Shown here: piece by piece, positions 34,137-43,771 of the stretch | How the letters are laid out: the number at the start of each line of letters is the position of its first letter | Position numbering within the stretch: position 1 is the stretch's first letter | Origin: Candidatus Uhrbacteria bacterium | Lineage (GTDB): Bacteria; Patescibacteria; ABY1; SG8-24; UBA9934 | Direction: 5' to 3' | Length of the DNA: 64,000 nt | NCBI GenBank assembly: GCA_018664485.1 | Contig: JABJOE010000006.1 | Coordinates: forward strand, 101,090 to 165,089 | Program-made: the position numbers and the translations under genes | The notes under the pieces: generated by a model | Told to the model about the DNA's origin: nothing | The model's database searches: none | The model's input: the letters and a program-made list of their open reading frames with translations, nothing else

Positions 34137-34200
34137 CCCCGCGATCGAATTCGCGGGGTCCACCAATGAACATGATTAGATCGTGTGCATCGGTGGGAAT
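34137..34200 (+). repeat. Hairpin plus leader repeat, copy 2
   Basis: CCCCGCGA-TCGAAT-TCGCGGGG (34137..34158), then the 41-base leader sequence (34160..34200). The hairpin sequence differs from copy 1 but the fold and position are kept. Confidence 0.7.
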
Positions 34201-34228
34201 CCTTCCCTCGTGCAACGCAAGGAGCACA

Positions 34229-34453
34229 ATGCGAATTTATTACTTGGCAATTTTCCTCACCCTGACCACTAGCTGTACCGCGGCATCCGCCGCTCCCAGC
34301 AACGACAACTCCACCAGGGTGAACACCACTGTTGTCATTTCGCATGGCAACATGCTCAACGAGCAGCGGAAGCACATCTATGAGCTCGAGGCGCGACTCG
34401 AGAAGCTCGAAGCACAGATGATTGCCCACGAAGCAGGTAAGTGCGTCAAGTGA
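34229..34453 (+). CDS. Small lipoprotein with a coiled coil, 74 aa
   Basis: Starts at ATG 34229 after AAGGAG with four-base spacing. MRIYYLAIFLTLTTSC is a plausible lipoprotein signal with the cysteine at 16. The C-terminal half is a heptad-like helix (NEQRKHIYELEARLEKLEAQM). It recalls Lpp- or spanin-like small lipoproteins in layout only. The row ends with a terminator at about 34511..34553 (AGAAGAGCTT / AAGCTCTTCT, then Ts). Confidence 0.6.
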   Translation: MRIYYLAIFLTLTTSCTAASAAPSNDNSTRVNTTVVISHGNMLNEQRKHIYELEARLEKLEAQMIAHEAGKCVK

Positions 34454-34510
34454 CGCCGCTGCCACACACCCAACCGTCCGCTGAGTTTGAGAAACTCGGC
34501 GGAATATAAA

Positions 34511-34553
34511 AGAAGAGCTTCGGGATCTCTCTCCCCCAAAGCTCTTCTTTTTT
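34511..34553 (+). terminator. Terminator of the small-membrane-protein row
   Basis: AAGAAGAGCTT and AAAGCTCTTCTT arms around about 20 bases, then TTTTATTT. Confidence 0.8.
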
Positions 34554-34989
34554 ATTTATGAAACGAAATAGCTCGAATCATCTACGTTGCTGTAGCTCTG
34601 CTCCTCAACGAAGTACCACGAGAGTATCCGGCGAAGCCGGACCAGGCTCCGCCTGGCGTCTTTTTCTGGTGCTCGCCACGTCTAGTATCTAAATCAATCT
34701 ATTCCGTTTCCCTAGCGCTCTTAAATCACCTCATTTATAAGCTTGCATCTGTAGTACCTAATACAATATATACTTTCCTCACCTTCGTTCTTCATGAAGT
34801 AGTCCGCCCGTCAAATCGGCGAAGGTAGCTTTCAGACAGAAGATTTGACTGAAGGCCGGATTGAAAAGCGATGGCCGCGCGGACCAGCGTAGACATTTTC
34901 TTTTGCATACTTTACTTTGGGTCAGCAAAGAAAAGTATGGCTCCCGACGGTAGCCACCGTTAATTCCGCAAGGTTACTTGCTAAAGTAT
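34554..34989. other. Gene-free region with several hairpins
   Basis: Four structures: CCGGC-GAA-GCCGG and CCAGGC-TCC-GCCTGG side by side (34624..34655); GTCAAATC / GATTTGAC inside GTCCGC / GCGGAC (34801..34890), with GGCC pairs making a three-arm fold; and CATACTTTACTTTG / CAAAGAAAAGTATG (about 34913..34949). The last resembles a hairpin I recall from many unrelated bacterial intergenic regions. No open frame looks coding. Confidence 0.45.
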
Positions 34990-35412
34990 TCAAATCTCAA
35001 TCTCGCGGGTATCCTCATCAACGAATTTAAATCTTACTTCCCTGTCTGCTTTCGCGAACATCTTTCCAAAAATATCCGGCCACTCTACAAAAACTACGGT
35101 ATATTCTTTCATCATGTCATCAAGCTCAATCCCACCGAGATGTTTTGGATCTTTGAACCTGTATAAATCGACGTGGACTATTTTTTTAACTTTTTCTGAG
35201 TCTATCGGATACTCGTTCATCACTGTAAACGTAGGGCTCTTCACTCGTACCCTTGACCCAAGAGCTTCAACTACCCCACGAACGAATGTCGTCTTTCCAG
35301 AACCAAGGTCTCCGATCAATGCTACAAGCTCCCCTCCTTTTAAACTCAATGCAAACTCCGCGGCCAACGCGTTAGTTTCTTCAAGTGAGTGGCTTATCTT
35401 TTTTTCACTCAT
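34990..35412 (-). CDS. tsaE: tRNA threonylcarbamoyladenosine biosynthesis protein TsaE
   Basis: A 140-residue ATPase with Walker A GDLGSGKTTFVRG (~37-49), the VKSPTFTVMNEY switch and the HVDLYRF Walker-B-like segment. It regulates the TsaB-TsaD complex that puts the t6A modification on ANN-decoding tRNAs. Its start overlaps the tsaD stop by four bases, so the two are translationally coupled. Confidence 0.95.
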   Translation of the reverse strand: MSEKKISHSLEETNALAAEFALSLKGGELVALIGDLGSGKTTFVRGVVEALGSRVRVKSPTFTVMNEYPIDSEKVKKIVHVDLYRFKDPKHLGGIELDDMMKEYTVVFVEWPDIFGKMFAKADREVRFKFVDEDTREIEI

Positions 35413-36473
35413 ACAATATCCAAATTCGAGTCGGCAGCAAGGTCGAGTGGGTCTACAAAGTTCTTTTCGTCTTGCGCTCTAAAATATCCGGCGGCAGCAA
35501 TCATTGCAGCGTTATCTAGTGAGTATGTAAGAGGTGGTACGAAGACATCGATACCTTCCGTCTCACCTGCAGCACGCATTCGCGCGCGCAACTCAATATT
35601 CGCAGCAACACCTCCGGCTAAAACAATAGACGCAGGCTTCACGCGCTTTGCAGCACGCATTGTTTTGCGAACAAGAACATCGACAACAGCTTCTTGAAAC
35701 GACGCAGCAATATTTTTTCGGAATTCTTCATCATCAAGCTTCTCATCGTTAGATCGTAGTGTATATAAAACTGATGTCTTTAATCCTGAGAAACTGAAGT
35801 CGAGATTATCACGGTTCAAAAGTCCGCGTGGAAAATCAAAGGCATCTACTTGCCCTCCAACTGCTAATCTCGCTATCTGCGGACCACCCGGATATGGAAG
35901 ACTTAGCATCTTGGCAACTTTATCAAACGCCTCACCGGCAGCATCGTCTAACGTTTCTCCAATGCGTTCAAACTGTCCATGACCTTTCATTACAACCAAT
36001 TCACTGTGACCGCCTGACACAATTAAACACAGTGCCGGAAAACTTGGGACGGGTTGCGGAAGAAAAGGCAGCACACGCTTTGCACGCGGTAGCCAACTGG
36101 CATAAATGTGACCTTCCAAGTGACAAATTGGAATCAATGGTACACCCCATAGAAGTGCTAATGTCTTTGCAGTCTCTACACCAACGCGAAGTGCGGGTGC
36201 TAGACCTGGGCCGGCAGTCACGGCAATAGCATCGATCCCCTTTCCATCAAACGGAATATCTTTTTCAAGCATTGGACCCATGGCTTGAAGATGTTCACGA
36301 GCCGCTACTTCTGGCACAACACCTCCGTACTTTTCATGAGTTTGGATTTGTGACAATACCGTGGATACCTCAACCTTCAAAGGCTTGCCGCGCCAAGCAC
36401 CTATCAACGACTTATCTGAAACAACCGCTAAAGCAGTTTCATCACAACTAGTTTCGATTCCTAAAATTTTCAT
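35409..36473 (-). CDS. tsaD: tRNA threonylcarbamoyladenosine transferase TsaD
   Basis: A 354-residue ASKHA-fold enzyme that transfers the threonylcarbamoyl group to A37. The opening MKILGIETSCDETA and the metal-binding pair in CHLEGHIYASW (HxxxH), together with the VSGGHSELVV and VLAGGVAANIELR motifs, are diagnostic. The ATG lies eight bases after a TATAGT -10 box (36487..36482), so the mRNA should be nearly leaderless. It is divergent from the orphan gene at 36607. Confidence 0.96.
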   Translation of the reverse strand: MKILGIETSCDETALAVVSDKSLIGAWRGKPLKVEVSTVLSQIQTHEKYGGVVPEVAAREHLQAMGPMLEKDIPFDGKGIDAIAVTAGPGLAPALRVGVETAKTLALLWGVPLIPICHLEGHIYASWLPRAKRVLPFLPQPVPSFPALCLIVSGGHSELVVMKGHGQFERIGETLDDAAGEAFDKVAKMLSLPYPGGPQIARLAVGGQVDAFDFPRGLLNRDNLDFSFSGLKTSVLYTLRSNDEKLDDEEFRKNIAASFQEAVVDVLVRKTMRAAKRVKPASIVLAGGVAANIELRARMRAAGETEGIDVFVPPLTYSLDNAAMIAAAGYFRAQDEKNFVDPLDLAADSNLDIV

Positions 36474-36522
36474 ATTTGTTTACTATAATCTACTCAATTC
36501 CCAACAAAAAGGCAATATATAC

Positions 36523-36552
36523 TTGACAATATGCCCTTTTTAAGGCTAGATA
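36523..36552 (+). promoter_or_regulatory. Promoter of the 36607 orphan
   Basis: TTGACA (36523..36528), 17-18 bases, CTAGAT or TAGATA (36546..36552). The start is expected near 36558, inside the first in-frame ATG (36556). This argues for the GTG at 36607. Confidence 0.6.
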
Positions 36553-36606
36553 GGTATGCACTTGCGAAAGCGCAAAACCTTCAAAACCCACAGAGACGGA
36601 GCTCCC

Positions 36607-37518
36607 GTGCCGAACACTATCTTCTCATACGAGCCACTTGCTGGTATTCGTGCCAGCGTCGAGCTCGACTTCAGAGATGCCAAAAAAGCTGACCTTGAGC
36701 GAGGACGCGAAGTGTCCATTCCCTCCGGAGTGAAGTGGATCAAAGCTCCCCTGAACGGACCCGGTCGCGGAAATCTTCCTGTTCGTGTTGCAGTGCAACT
36801 CGATTTGAGTCAGATGGCTCGGAACCCCAAAGGGTTCGGCGACAAGGATCCTCACATCGGCATGGACTGGTCGGCTGTCGTAAGACCACAGGTCTCTCTG
36901 ATCAGCAATCGTACACTCGATATGGCTCATCCACAAGTGCGATCAGGACTGCACCAGACCTGTGTAGCTCTCCTTGAGACCCAGATGCCCATTCATACGG
37001 GTGCGTGCATCTCATGTGTGGTCGGCTATCGAGAGCCTGCAAACGGAAAGGCCTACGCCGACGACGAAGATCCGCTTGCTGTATTCGTCAATTGGTCATC
37101 AACAGATGGACTCTTCCGTCTACGTCGCACCGCATATCGCAACAACAAATTGCGATACCCATTCCGCTGGCCGTTGCTACAGGTCGGAAATTCGTGGCGC
37201 AGATTTCGCTCCACCCCAGAGAAATGGCCGACGGGATTCGAACAAGTCCCACTGCCCGTTCCGGAAGATAGGTGGAATGGAAGCGACGAAGACTACGAAG
37301 CCGTGAGGCGTGCATATGATCAGTACATGTCACCTGCCATGGGAAGCCTTATGCGTGCAGTCACCAAGCCTCCTCACGTTCAAGCGGTTCTGAGAACCTA
37401 CGGAATCGACCTCTGCCTGGACACGCATACCCGTATCCAAGGCGGAAGAACACGGGTGGTTGCAGAACAGGCCCAATCCGTAGTCCGAGAAGTCTTCCGC
37501 GTAGGACGACGCGACTGA
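36607..37518 (+). CDS. Orphan protein, 303 aa
   Basis: No family is recognised. I prefer the GTG at 36607 (GGAG five bases upstream, leader ~48 bases) to the ATG at 36556, which would coincide with the transcription start. Mixed alpha/beta look with Trp- and Arg-rich parts (YRNNKLRYPFRWPLLQVG, FRSTPEKWPTGFEQV) and no signal peptide. ISCVVGYREP and DPLAVFVNWSS look like core strands. The hairpin CGCCCGCCCGGG / CCTGGGTGGGCG follows (37541..37568). Confidence 0.65.
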   Translation: MPNTIFSYEPLAGIRASVELDFRDAKKADLERGREVSIPSGVKWIKAPLNGPGRGNLPVRVAVQLDLSQMARNPKGFGDKDPHIGMDWSAVVRPQVSLISNRTLDMAHPQVRSGLHQTCVALLETQMPIHTGACISCVVGYREPANGKAYADDEDPLAVFVNWSSTDGLFRLRRTAYRNNKLRYPFRWPLLQVGNSWRRFRSTPEKWPTGFEQVPLPVPEDRWNGSDEDYEAVRRAYDQYMSPAMGSLMRAVTKPPHVQAVLRTYGIDLCLDTHTRIQGGRTRVVAEQAQSVVREVFRVGRRD

Positions 37519-37540
37519 GCAGAGCAGATCACAACTCGCG

Positions 37541-37568
37541 CCCGCCCGGGAACACCTGGGTGGGCGTA
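37541..37568 (+). terminator. Hairpin after the 36607 orphan
   Basis: CGCCCGCCC-GGGAACACCT-GGGTGGGCG, starting 22 bases after the stop. An 18-base perfect palindrome, CTGGATAATATTATCCAG (37621..37638), stands further on in A-rich DNA. Confidence 0.65.
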
Positions 37569-37647
37569 TGTGCATCAATTTTATATATACAAAAAACTCT
37601 AAAACAAATATTCAAAAAATCTGGATAATATTATCCAGACGCACTGA

Positions 37648-37676
37648 AGGGGTGCAACGCGAGACGTTGCACCCCT
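37648..37676 (-). terminator. Hairpin after the kinase gene
   Basis: AGGGGTGCAACG-TCTC-GCGTTGCACCCCT on the minus strand, 12 pairs, eight bases past the kinase stop. Confidence 0.7.
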
Positions 37677-37683
37677 AGATTTT

Positions 37684-39456
<1,773 letters not shown>

Positions 39457-39458
39457 CT

Positions 39459-40037
39459 TCACTGACTCCAAGGAATGGATGGTGGAAGGTAGCGAGTCGA
39501 CAGCACAGCGCCATCGCCTCCGATTTGTTGGACGGTAGCTCCTGCATCAAGGTCGCGAGTGCGTTCGATCACGCCGTCGACCGCGAAGGTGAATCCCTCG
39601 GGTGCGACAATCGGATCGTCCACGCTTGCGAAGTTGGCTGCCGAAGCGTACATGCGATGAATCGGGTGGGAGCCAGGAATCGACGCGGGCAGCCTCCAAA
39701 GAGCCGATGCGCGACGAGCGGAATGCAGCGATACTGCTACCGCTTCCTTGTCCCCACTTGCAAGTGAAACGATGGCCATCATGCCGTGAACGCTCGCTGC
39801 CGCCGAAGGCGTCAATCGTTCGTTCAAGCATGAAAGAGTATCAGCAGTCGCGGGCCCGAAAGCCAGCAACTCGTCAACCTCCATGTTCACCATGAGTGAT
39901 GCAGCACGCACGTCGACTCGCTCGAAGGTGTCGACCGTGACGCCTTCGCAGCTGATCTGCGAGGTCGGCGCGGCTTCTTCCTTCATGTCTTGGGCCAAGG
40001 CGGCCCCCGCGAACAGCAATGCGATGAATGCATGCAT
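39459..40037 (-). CDS. Secreted protein co-transcribed with the kinase, 192 aa
   Basis: Starts at ATG 40037 with GGAGGAG seven bases upstream, which gives a clean signal peptide (MHAFIALLFAGAALA, cut before QDM). The mature part has two cysteines (ISCEGVTV, LSCLNERL), a helical middle (SVHGMMAIVSLASGDKEAVA) and a C-terminal strand-rich part. No family is recognised. The stop lies beside the kinase start, so the two are translationally linked; this protein could be the kinase's ligand or sensor partner (inference). Confidence 0.75.
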   Translation of the reverse strand: MHAFIALLFAGAALAQDMKEEAAPTSQISCEGVTVDTFERVDVRAASLMVNMEVDELLAFGPATADTLSCLNERLTPSAAASVHGMMAIVSLASGDKEAVAVSLHSARRASALWRLPASIPGSHPIHRMYASAANFASVDDPIVAPEGFTFAVDGVIERTRDLDAGATVQQIGGDGAVLSTRYLPPSIPWSQ

Positions 40038-40113
40038 GGTTTTCTCCTCCGAAACGGATGTGGTGTGTGATCTGAGATTTGAAAGAATCGGAACAAGGTG
40101 TCCCGTCACACAA

Positions 40114-40142
40114 ACTTTCGCAAATATTAGCCATTTTGTCAA
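40114..40142 (-). promoter_or_regulatory. Promoter of the secreted protein-kinase operon
   Basis: Minus strand: TTGACA (40142..40137), 17 bases, GAAAGT (40119..40114). The leader is about 70 bases. Confidence 0.55.
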
Positions 40143-40215
40143 GGTAAAATTGACAGAAATTAACTAATGCTCGCGAAATATAGTCACGAAAAAGGCCTCG
40201 TGCTACTATATCGCT

Positions 40216-40710
40216 ATGATTATGCTAAAACAAGCTCTAAAACAAACATTTGCGGACCCATGCGGATGGTCAGTCTTTATCGTAAGCTCGATCGGACTCT
40301 TTCTACTCCTACTGCTAATTCCGGTATGGACTACTCCAGGAAATGACATATACTTTCAAATAGAGCTTCTAGGGCTATGGGGTACACTACTTGTTGCCAT
40401 CCTCTCAATTGGAAACGGACTCCTAATCACCATGCAAACTGTGATTCGTCATAAGCAAAAAGAATCGTCAGCCGCAAAAAAAGTTGTAAAGGCAACTACG
40501 CTATCTGGAATTCTATTAGGATCTTTGGCATCTACCCTCGCATGTGCCGCATGCTACTCATCAATACTTTCACTATTCGGTTTTGGGGCCACGGCATTCG
40601 TCGTCGAATACAGAACCTACATTGCAATTGGCGCAGTCCTCCTTACTGCTGGCGCAATCCACTACTCTGCAAAGCGATTAAACAACGCCTGCGCCGTCTG
40701 CCACATATAG
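40216..40710 (+). CDS. Four-helix membrane protein with cysteine motifs, 164 aa
   Basis: Four transmembrane helices. Helix 3 carries CAACYSSILSLFGFGA and the C-terminus ends CAVCHI, two CxxC-type pairs that could bind metal or do redox chemistry. The layout recalls small mercury/copper-transport-like or quinone-redox membrane proteins, but no family can be assigned. A TATATC box lies three bases before the ATG. It is followed 34 bases later by the AI-2E gene. Confidence 0.7.
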   Translation: MIMLKQALKQTFADPCGWSVFIVSSIGLFLLLLLIPVWTTPGNDIYFQIELLGLWGTLLVAILSIGNGLLITMQTVIRHKQKESSAAKKVVKATTLSGILLGSLASTLACAACYSSILSLFGFGATAFVVEYRTYIAIGAVLLTAGAIHYSAKRLNNACAVCHI

Positions 40711-40744
40711 CTCGAAATTATATCCAACTGTATAAGTTTTCCAT

Positions 40745-41788
40745 ATGAAAAAACCTTCATCACAAACCACCCGCTGGTTCTTCATCCTAATTAGCGTTCT
40801 GGTACTGTATTTATTCTGGCAGGTCGTGCAGCCTTTCGCCGTTGTACTAATCACAGCCGGTATCGCTGCGATCTTACTGTCACCAATCGACAGAAGTGTA
40901 CAAAAACTGATCAAGTCCAGAAAACTATCAGCACTTGCGATGATCCTCGGCTTTCTTCTGGTAATCGTTGTTCCGCTTTTTATAATCGGAGTCCAGATGG
41001 TACAAGAGGCGTCGGACATTATCGATCTTTCAATCGGAGACGACGGCTGGGTTCATACATTCGACATCTCACAAAATGCTTTAGTCACATCTTTGCCGGA
41101 AGTTGTGCAAGAACAAATTCTTGAAGTCGATGTTGTAGAACTTGGAAAAGGTATTGCCGGATGGGCACTTGAAAACGTTGGTCGCATATTCTCAAGTACC
41201 GCAACTCTCATCTTCCACACGTTCATCTTCTTTATCGCCCTGTACTATTTCTTAGTAGATAGAAAAAAGATCCATAAGTTGGCTCTGGATTTAAGTCCGT
41301 TCACCGACAAGCTAGATGATCAGATCTTAAAACGGATCTCGCTCACTGTTCGATCTGTGATGCTCGGCGCACTGGTCGTCGCACTCGCGCAAGCCATCTT
41401 TGCAACGATTGGTCTAACTATCTTCGGAGTACCAGGTGCACTTCTGTGGGGATCACTCGTAATCATCGCAGCACAGGTTCCAATGCTTGGAGTAGCACTC
41501 ATCATGGGTCCTGCTGTCGCATATCTGTTTGTAACCGGTCATCCACAAGCCGCTATCGGACTTCTTATTTGGTCTGTAGTTGTAGTTGGATTGGTAGATA
41601 ACGTACTTTCTCCGAAGTTAATCGGATCGAAAACAAAAATGAACGAACTAATGATTCTAGTTTCAATCTTGGGAGGGCTTCAATATTTCGGAGCTATCGG
41701 ATTCATTCTAGGGCCAACTATTTTAGCTGCCGTTATGGTAGTAGTTGAGCTTTATAAGAACGGGATGTTGGAAAACGGAAAGAGTTAG
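40745..41788 (+). CDS. AI-2E family transporter
   Basis: A 347-residue membrane protein with about eight helices. The paired N-terminal helices (VLVLYLFWQVVQPFAVVLITAGIAA, in two pieces), the central soluble part and the C-terminal GLVDNVLSPKLIGSKTKMNELMILVSILGG motif region (DNxLxPxLxG) are family hallmarks. Members export autoinducer-2 or small ions; the substrate here is unknown. The ATG lies eight bases after a TATAAG -10 box. The terminator CACTCGG-TTAACG-CCGGGTG with flanking A/T tracts follows at 41815..41842. Confidence 0.88.
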   Translation: MKKPSSQTTRWFFILISVLVLYLFWQVVQPFAVVLITAGIAAILLSPIDRSVQKLIKSRKLSALAMILGFLLVIVVPLFIIGVQMVQEASDIIDLSIGDDGWVHTFDISQNALVTSLPEVVQEQILEVDVVELGKGIAGWALENVGRIFSSTATLIFHTFIFFIALYYFLVDRKKIHKLALDLSPFTDKLDDQILKRISLTVRSVMLGALVVALAQAIFATIGLTIFGVPGALLWGSLVIIAAQVPMLGVALIMGPAVAYLFVTGHPQAAIGLLIWSVVVVGLVDNVLSPKLIGSKTKMNELMILVSILGGLQYFGAIGFILGPTILAAVMVVVELYKNGMLENGKS

Positions 41789-41814
41789 AAAGTCTTTAAA
41801 CTACGGATATAAAA

Positions 41815-41842
41815 AGCACTCGGTTAACGCCGGGTGTTTTTA
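41815..41842. terminator. Terminator after the AI-2E gene
   Basis: AAAAAGCACTCGG and CCGGGTGTTTTT arms around TTAACG. Symmetric, so it may work both ways. Confidence 0.85.
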
Positions 41843-41867
41843 ATGTGCGTATTGTTTGAAAAGTAGA

Positions 41868-42043
41868 AGACCCACCGTTTGCACGGGGGTCCACGTAGAG
41901 TTGCGAGGTACAGGAATCGAACCTATACTGAGAAGCTAACCACTCCTCGCAGAGAATGTGTAAAGCACGTTCATTGGCTTAGAATACCAGGATGGCACCG
42001 GTGACGCTTCGGACATCACCCAATGACGTACTTCATACAAACT
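41868..42043 (-). ncRNA. tRNA-like-module RNA B
   Basis: Promoter TTGACA (42078..42073), 17-18 bases, TTATAT / TATATA. The RNA opens GTCGCAGTTTGT. AAGTACGT-CATTGG pairs with CCAATG-AACGTGCTT to form a rod that encloses smaller hairpins. Near the 3' end (41951..41902) is a tRNA-like fold: stem TGCGAGG / CCTCGCA, a segment with GG, and a T-arm ATAGG-TTCGATT-CCTGT. There is no anticodon arm and no CCA. The terminator GACCCCCGTGCAAACGGTGGGTC (written in parts: GACCC, CCG, CGG, GGGTC arms; 41891..41869) follows. It is a paralogue of RNA A directly upstream. No coding potential. Confidence 0.65.
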
Positions 42044-42111
42044 GCGACTATATAAGCAAAAATACGCCTAATTGTCAACCCTATAGTGCAGATATATTAT
42101 GAGCGCATAAA

Positions 42112-42303
42112 GTAATAGACCCGCCGCTTGCACGGGGGTCCTACGAGAGATTGCAAGGTAAGGGAGTCGAACCCATCAGCATAAAGCTGACCAATTCCTT
42201 GCAGAGTTTGCACGACATATACTGGCTTAAGGTGACCCCAACATGGGGTCGAGGTGCGGCGATCGATCCTATGCCCCTGACCTGCAGTCCGTCGAACAAA
42301 CTG
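42112..42303 (-). ncRNA. tRNA-like-module RNA A
   Basis: Promoter TTGACT (42337..42332), 17-18 bases, TTAGAT. The RNA opens GGTCGCAGTTTGT, as in RNA B, followed by an unrelated centre with GACCCC-ATGTT-GGGGTC and CGAC/ACTG-CAGT/GTCG pairs. The 3' tRNA-like fold (42203..42152) has stem TGCAAGG / CCTTGCA, GG in AATTGGTCAGC, a small hairpin TCAGC-TTTAT-GCTGA and a T-arm GGG-TTCGACT-CCC. The terminator GACCCCCG / CGGCGGGTC (42140..42118) is nearly that of RNA B. The architecture resembles bacterial Y RNAs (YrlA), which mimic tRNA; no Ro protein gene is in the window. Confidence 0.65.
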
Positions 42304-42426
42304 CGACCATCTAACCAAATGTCGGTATGGAAGTCAACAGCGAGGACGTTTTTGATGCGCGAAATTATATACACTTCAAATACCACCGATAATGCTGTAA
42401 CATGTAAAAAAATTTACTGGAACCAT

Positions 42427-42756
42427 ATGACTGAAGAAAATGTATACGGGGTTAACCCAGATGAAGAAGTGACGCCTATCAAAGTTCGTGATGCGATCGT
42501 AAAATGTTTCATAGCTACCCATAAAGATAGTCTTGAGCTTGAAGAAGGGACCAGTGATGAAACTGCTGTAGCCGCAATATTACAGAATGTAATTCAAGCT
42601 TTTATAAAAACTGGCGGTAATTTTGAAGAACCTACAAAAGAATCATTGCTAGAAGCAACTAAAAGTCTTAAAGAATTTTCAAGTCAGTTTCGCGACCAGG
42701 AAGTGATCGACAAACATTTCCGAGAGATCAAATCTCTAATTGACCGAATGGAATAA
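42427..42756 (+). CDS. Small helical protein, 109 aa
   Basis: An acidic, mostly helical cytoplasmic protein of unknown family. It has an N-terminal strand-like part (VYGVNPDEEVTPIKVRDAIV), a middle helix (AVAAILQNVIQAFIKTGG) and a charged C-terminal helix (DKHFREIKSLIDRME). No signal or membrane segment. No Shine-Dalgarno sequence. A terminator (AACCACC-GAAA-GGTGGTT) follows at 42794..42812. Confidence 0.65.
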   Translation: MTEENVYGVNPDEEVTPIKVRDAIVKCFIATHKDSLELEEGTSDETAVAAILQNVIQAFIKTGGNFEEPTKESLLEATKSLKEFSSQFRDQEVIDKHFREIKSLIDRME

Positions 42757-42846
42757 TTGGACTGGAAGTTCATTCAAACTTGAATACTAAATAACCACCG
42801 AAAGGTGGTTATTTGATTTTAGCTGAAGTAAATTTAAAACTTAACT

Positions 42847-43599
42847 CTACTTCCTTGTAAACCCGATCCAAGCCATCTCAAAAAGAGATTGGAGTGAATT
42901 TGTGAGCTGGTCATTTTTTACCAAGATAACCTGAGGCTCATCCTCAAAAGAAAAATAGGCAACTTCATTTCCAAAAATAAGATTATCGTTCACGAACGGT
43001 GTTACCTTTTTCTTCAGTAAGCGAATTTCGTGATTCGGATTCTTATTTCGCTTTACTGCATCATAATATTTCTTGTTCTCTGACGTTGCATTTAAAATTT
43101 CACGTACGAATGTTTTCCGATTACGAATAGCCTTCATCCAATACGCGAATGAATCAGGGTAGAGCTCCTCTAGATGCTCCAGTGAACCAAATGCAAGTAC
43201 CTCCTTCCCTGTCGTCAATGCATAATCCGTAATGTGATCATAAATCTGCTGCACCTCCTTATCTCCCACCAACCTTTTGACAGTCGAATGTTCGAATTGC
43301 TTATTGAACATTTTCTGCAAATTAGGGAGCTCAACCTCAAAATCATTTTGCTTATTCTTGAGCTGCGTCAAAATCTTCTTTGGATTTCTGGGCGAATACA
43401 AAGTTGTATTCTTAGTCTTCGTCATAACAACGAGCCCCTTTGCTACGAGCTCGTCGAGCACCACATATGTCGTAGGGCGCTTCAGGCCGCACTTTTTTGC
43501 AATATGAAAAGCCGTATCTTGCCCGAGTTCAAGACTGGCCAAATAGACCTTTCCCTGTTTTTCGGTCAATCCCGATGTTTGCAATGTTTCTAGTAACAT
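42847..43599 (-). CDS. TrmB-like transcriptional regulator 1
   Basis: A 250-residue regulator. A winged helix-turn-helix at the N-terminus (LTEKQGKVYLASLELGQDT, KCGLKRPTTYVVLDELVAKG) and a coiled linker are followed by a C-terminal effector-like domain (VQQIYDHITDYALTTGKEVLAFGS). TrmB proteins sense sugars in archaea; the ligand here is unknown. It is divergent from the membrane orphan at 43772, so that gene is a likely target. One of four paralogues in the window. Confidence 0.82.
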   Translation of the reverse strand: MLLETLQTSGLTEKQGKVYLASLELGQDTAFHIAKKCGLKRPTTYVVLDELVAKGLVVMTKTKNTTLYSPRNPKKILTQLKNKQNDFEVELPNLQKMFNKQFEHSTVKRLVGDKEVQQIYDHITDYALTTGKEVLAFGSLEHLEELYPDSFAYWMKAIRNRKTFVREILNATSENKKYYDAVKRNKNPNHEIRLLKKKVTPFVNDNLIFGNEVAYFSFEDEPQVILVKNDQLTNSLQSLFEMAWIGFTRK

Positions 43600-43703
43600 A
43601 ATGAAAAGATATGCAAAACTGTCTTTTATGTCAATATTTCTGACAACAATAACTTACTTTTTACTATATAAACGGCTAGATAAGGCCTAAGATGTTATTT
43701 CTG

Positions 43704-43732
43704 TTGACAGTATTTTGGTTTGCAGACAATGT
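43704..43732 (+). promoter_or_regulatory. Promoter of the 43772 orphan
   Basis: TTGACA (43704..43709), 17 bases, CAATGT (43727..43732). It lies in the gap between divergent TrmB-like gene 1 and the orphan. Confidence 0.5.
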
Positions 43733-43771
43733 GTCATATACCAATCAACCCAGTCTACAAAGAGGTGCTAC

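Noticed and set aside
33420..34453. Prophage lysis cassette
   Set aside because: Holin- and spanin-like shapes alone; no endolysin, structural phage gene or integrase is near.
41868..42303. Pair of RNAs as one- or two-piece tmRNA
   Set aside because: No CCA end, no tag-encoding frame with a stop, and none of the conserved tmRNA 5' sequence; both units are similar to each other, not halves of one molecule.
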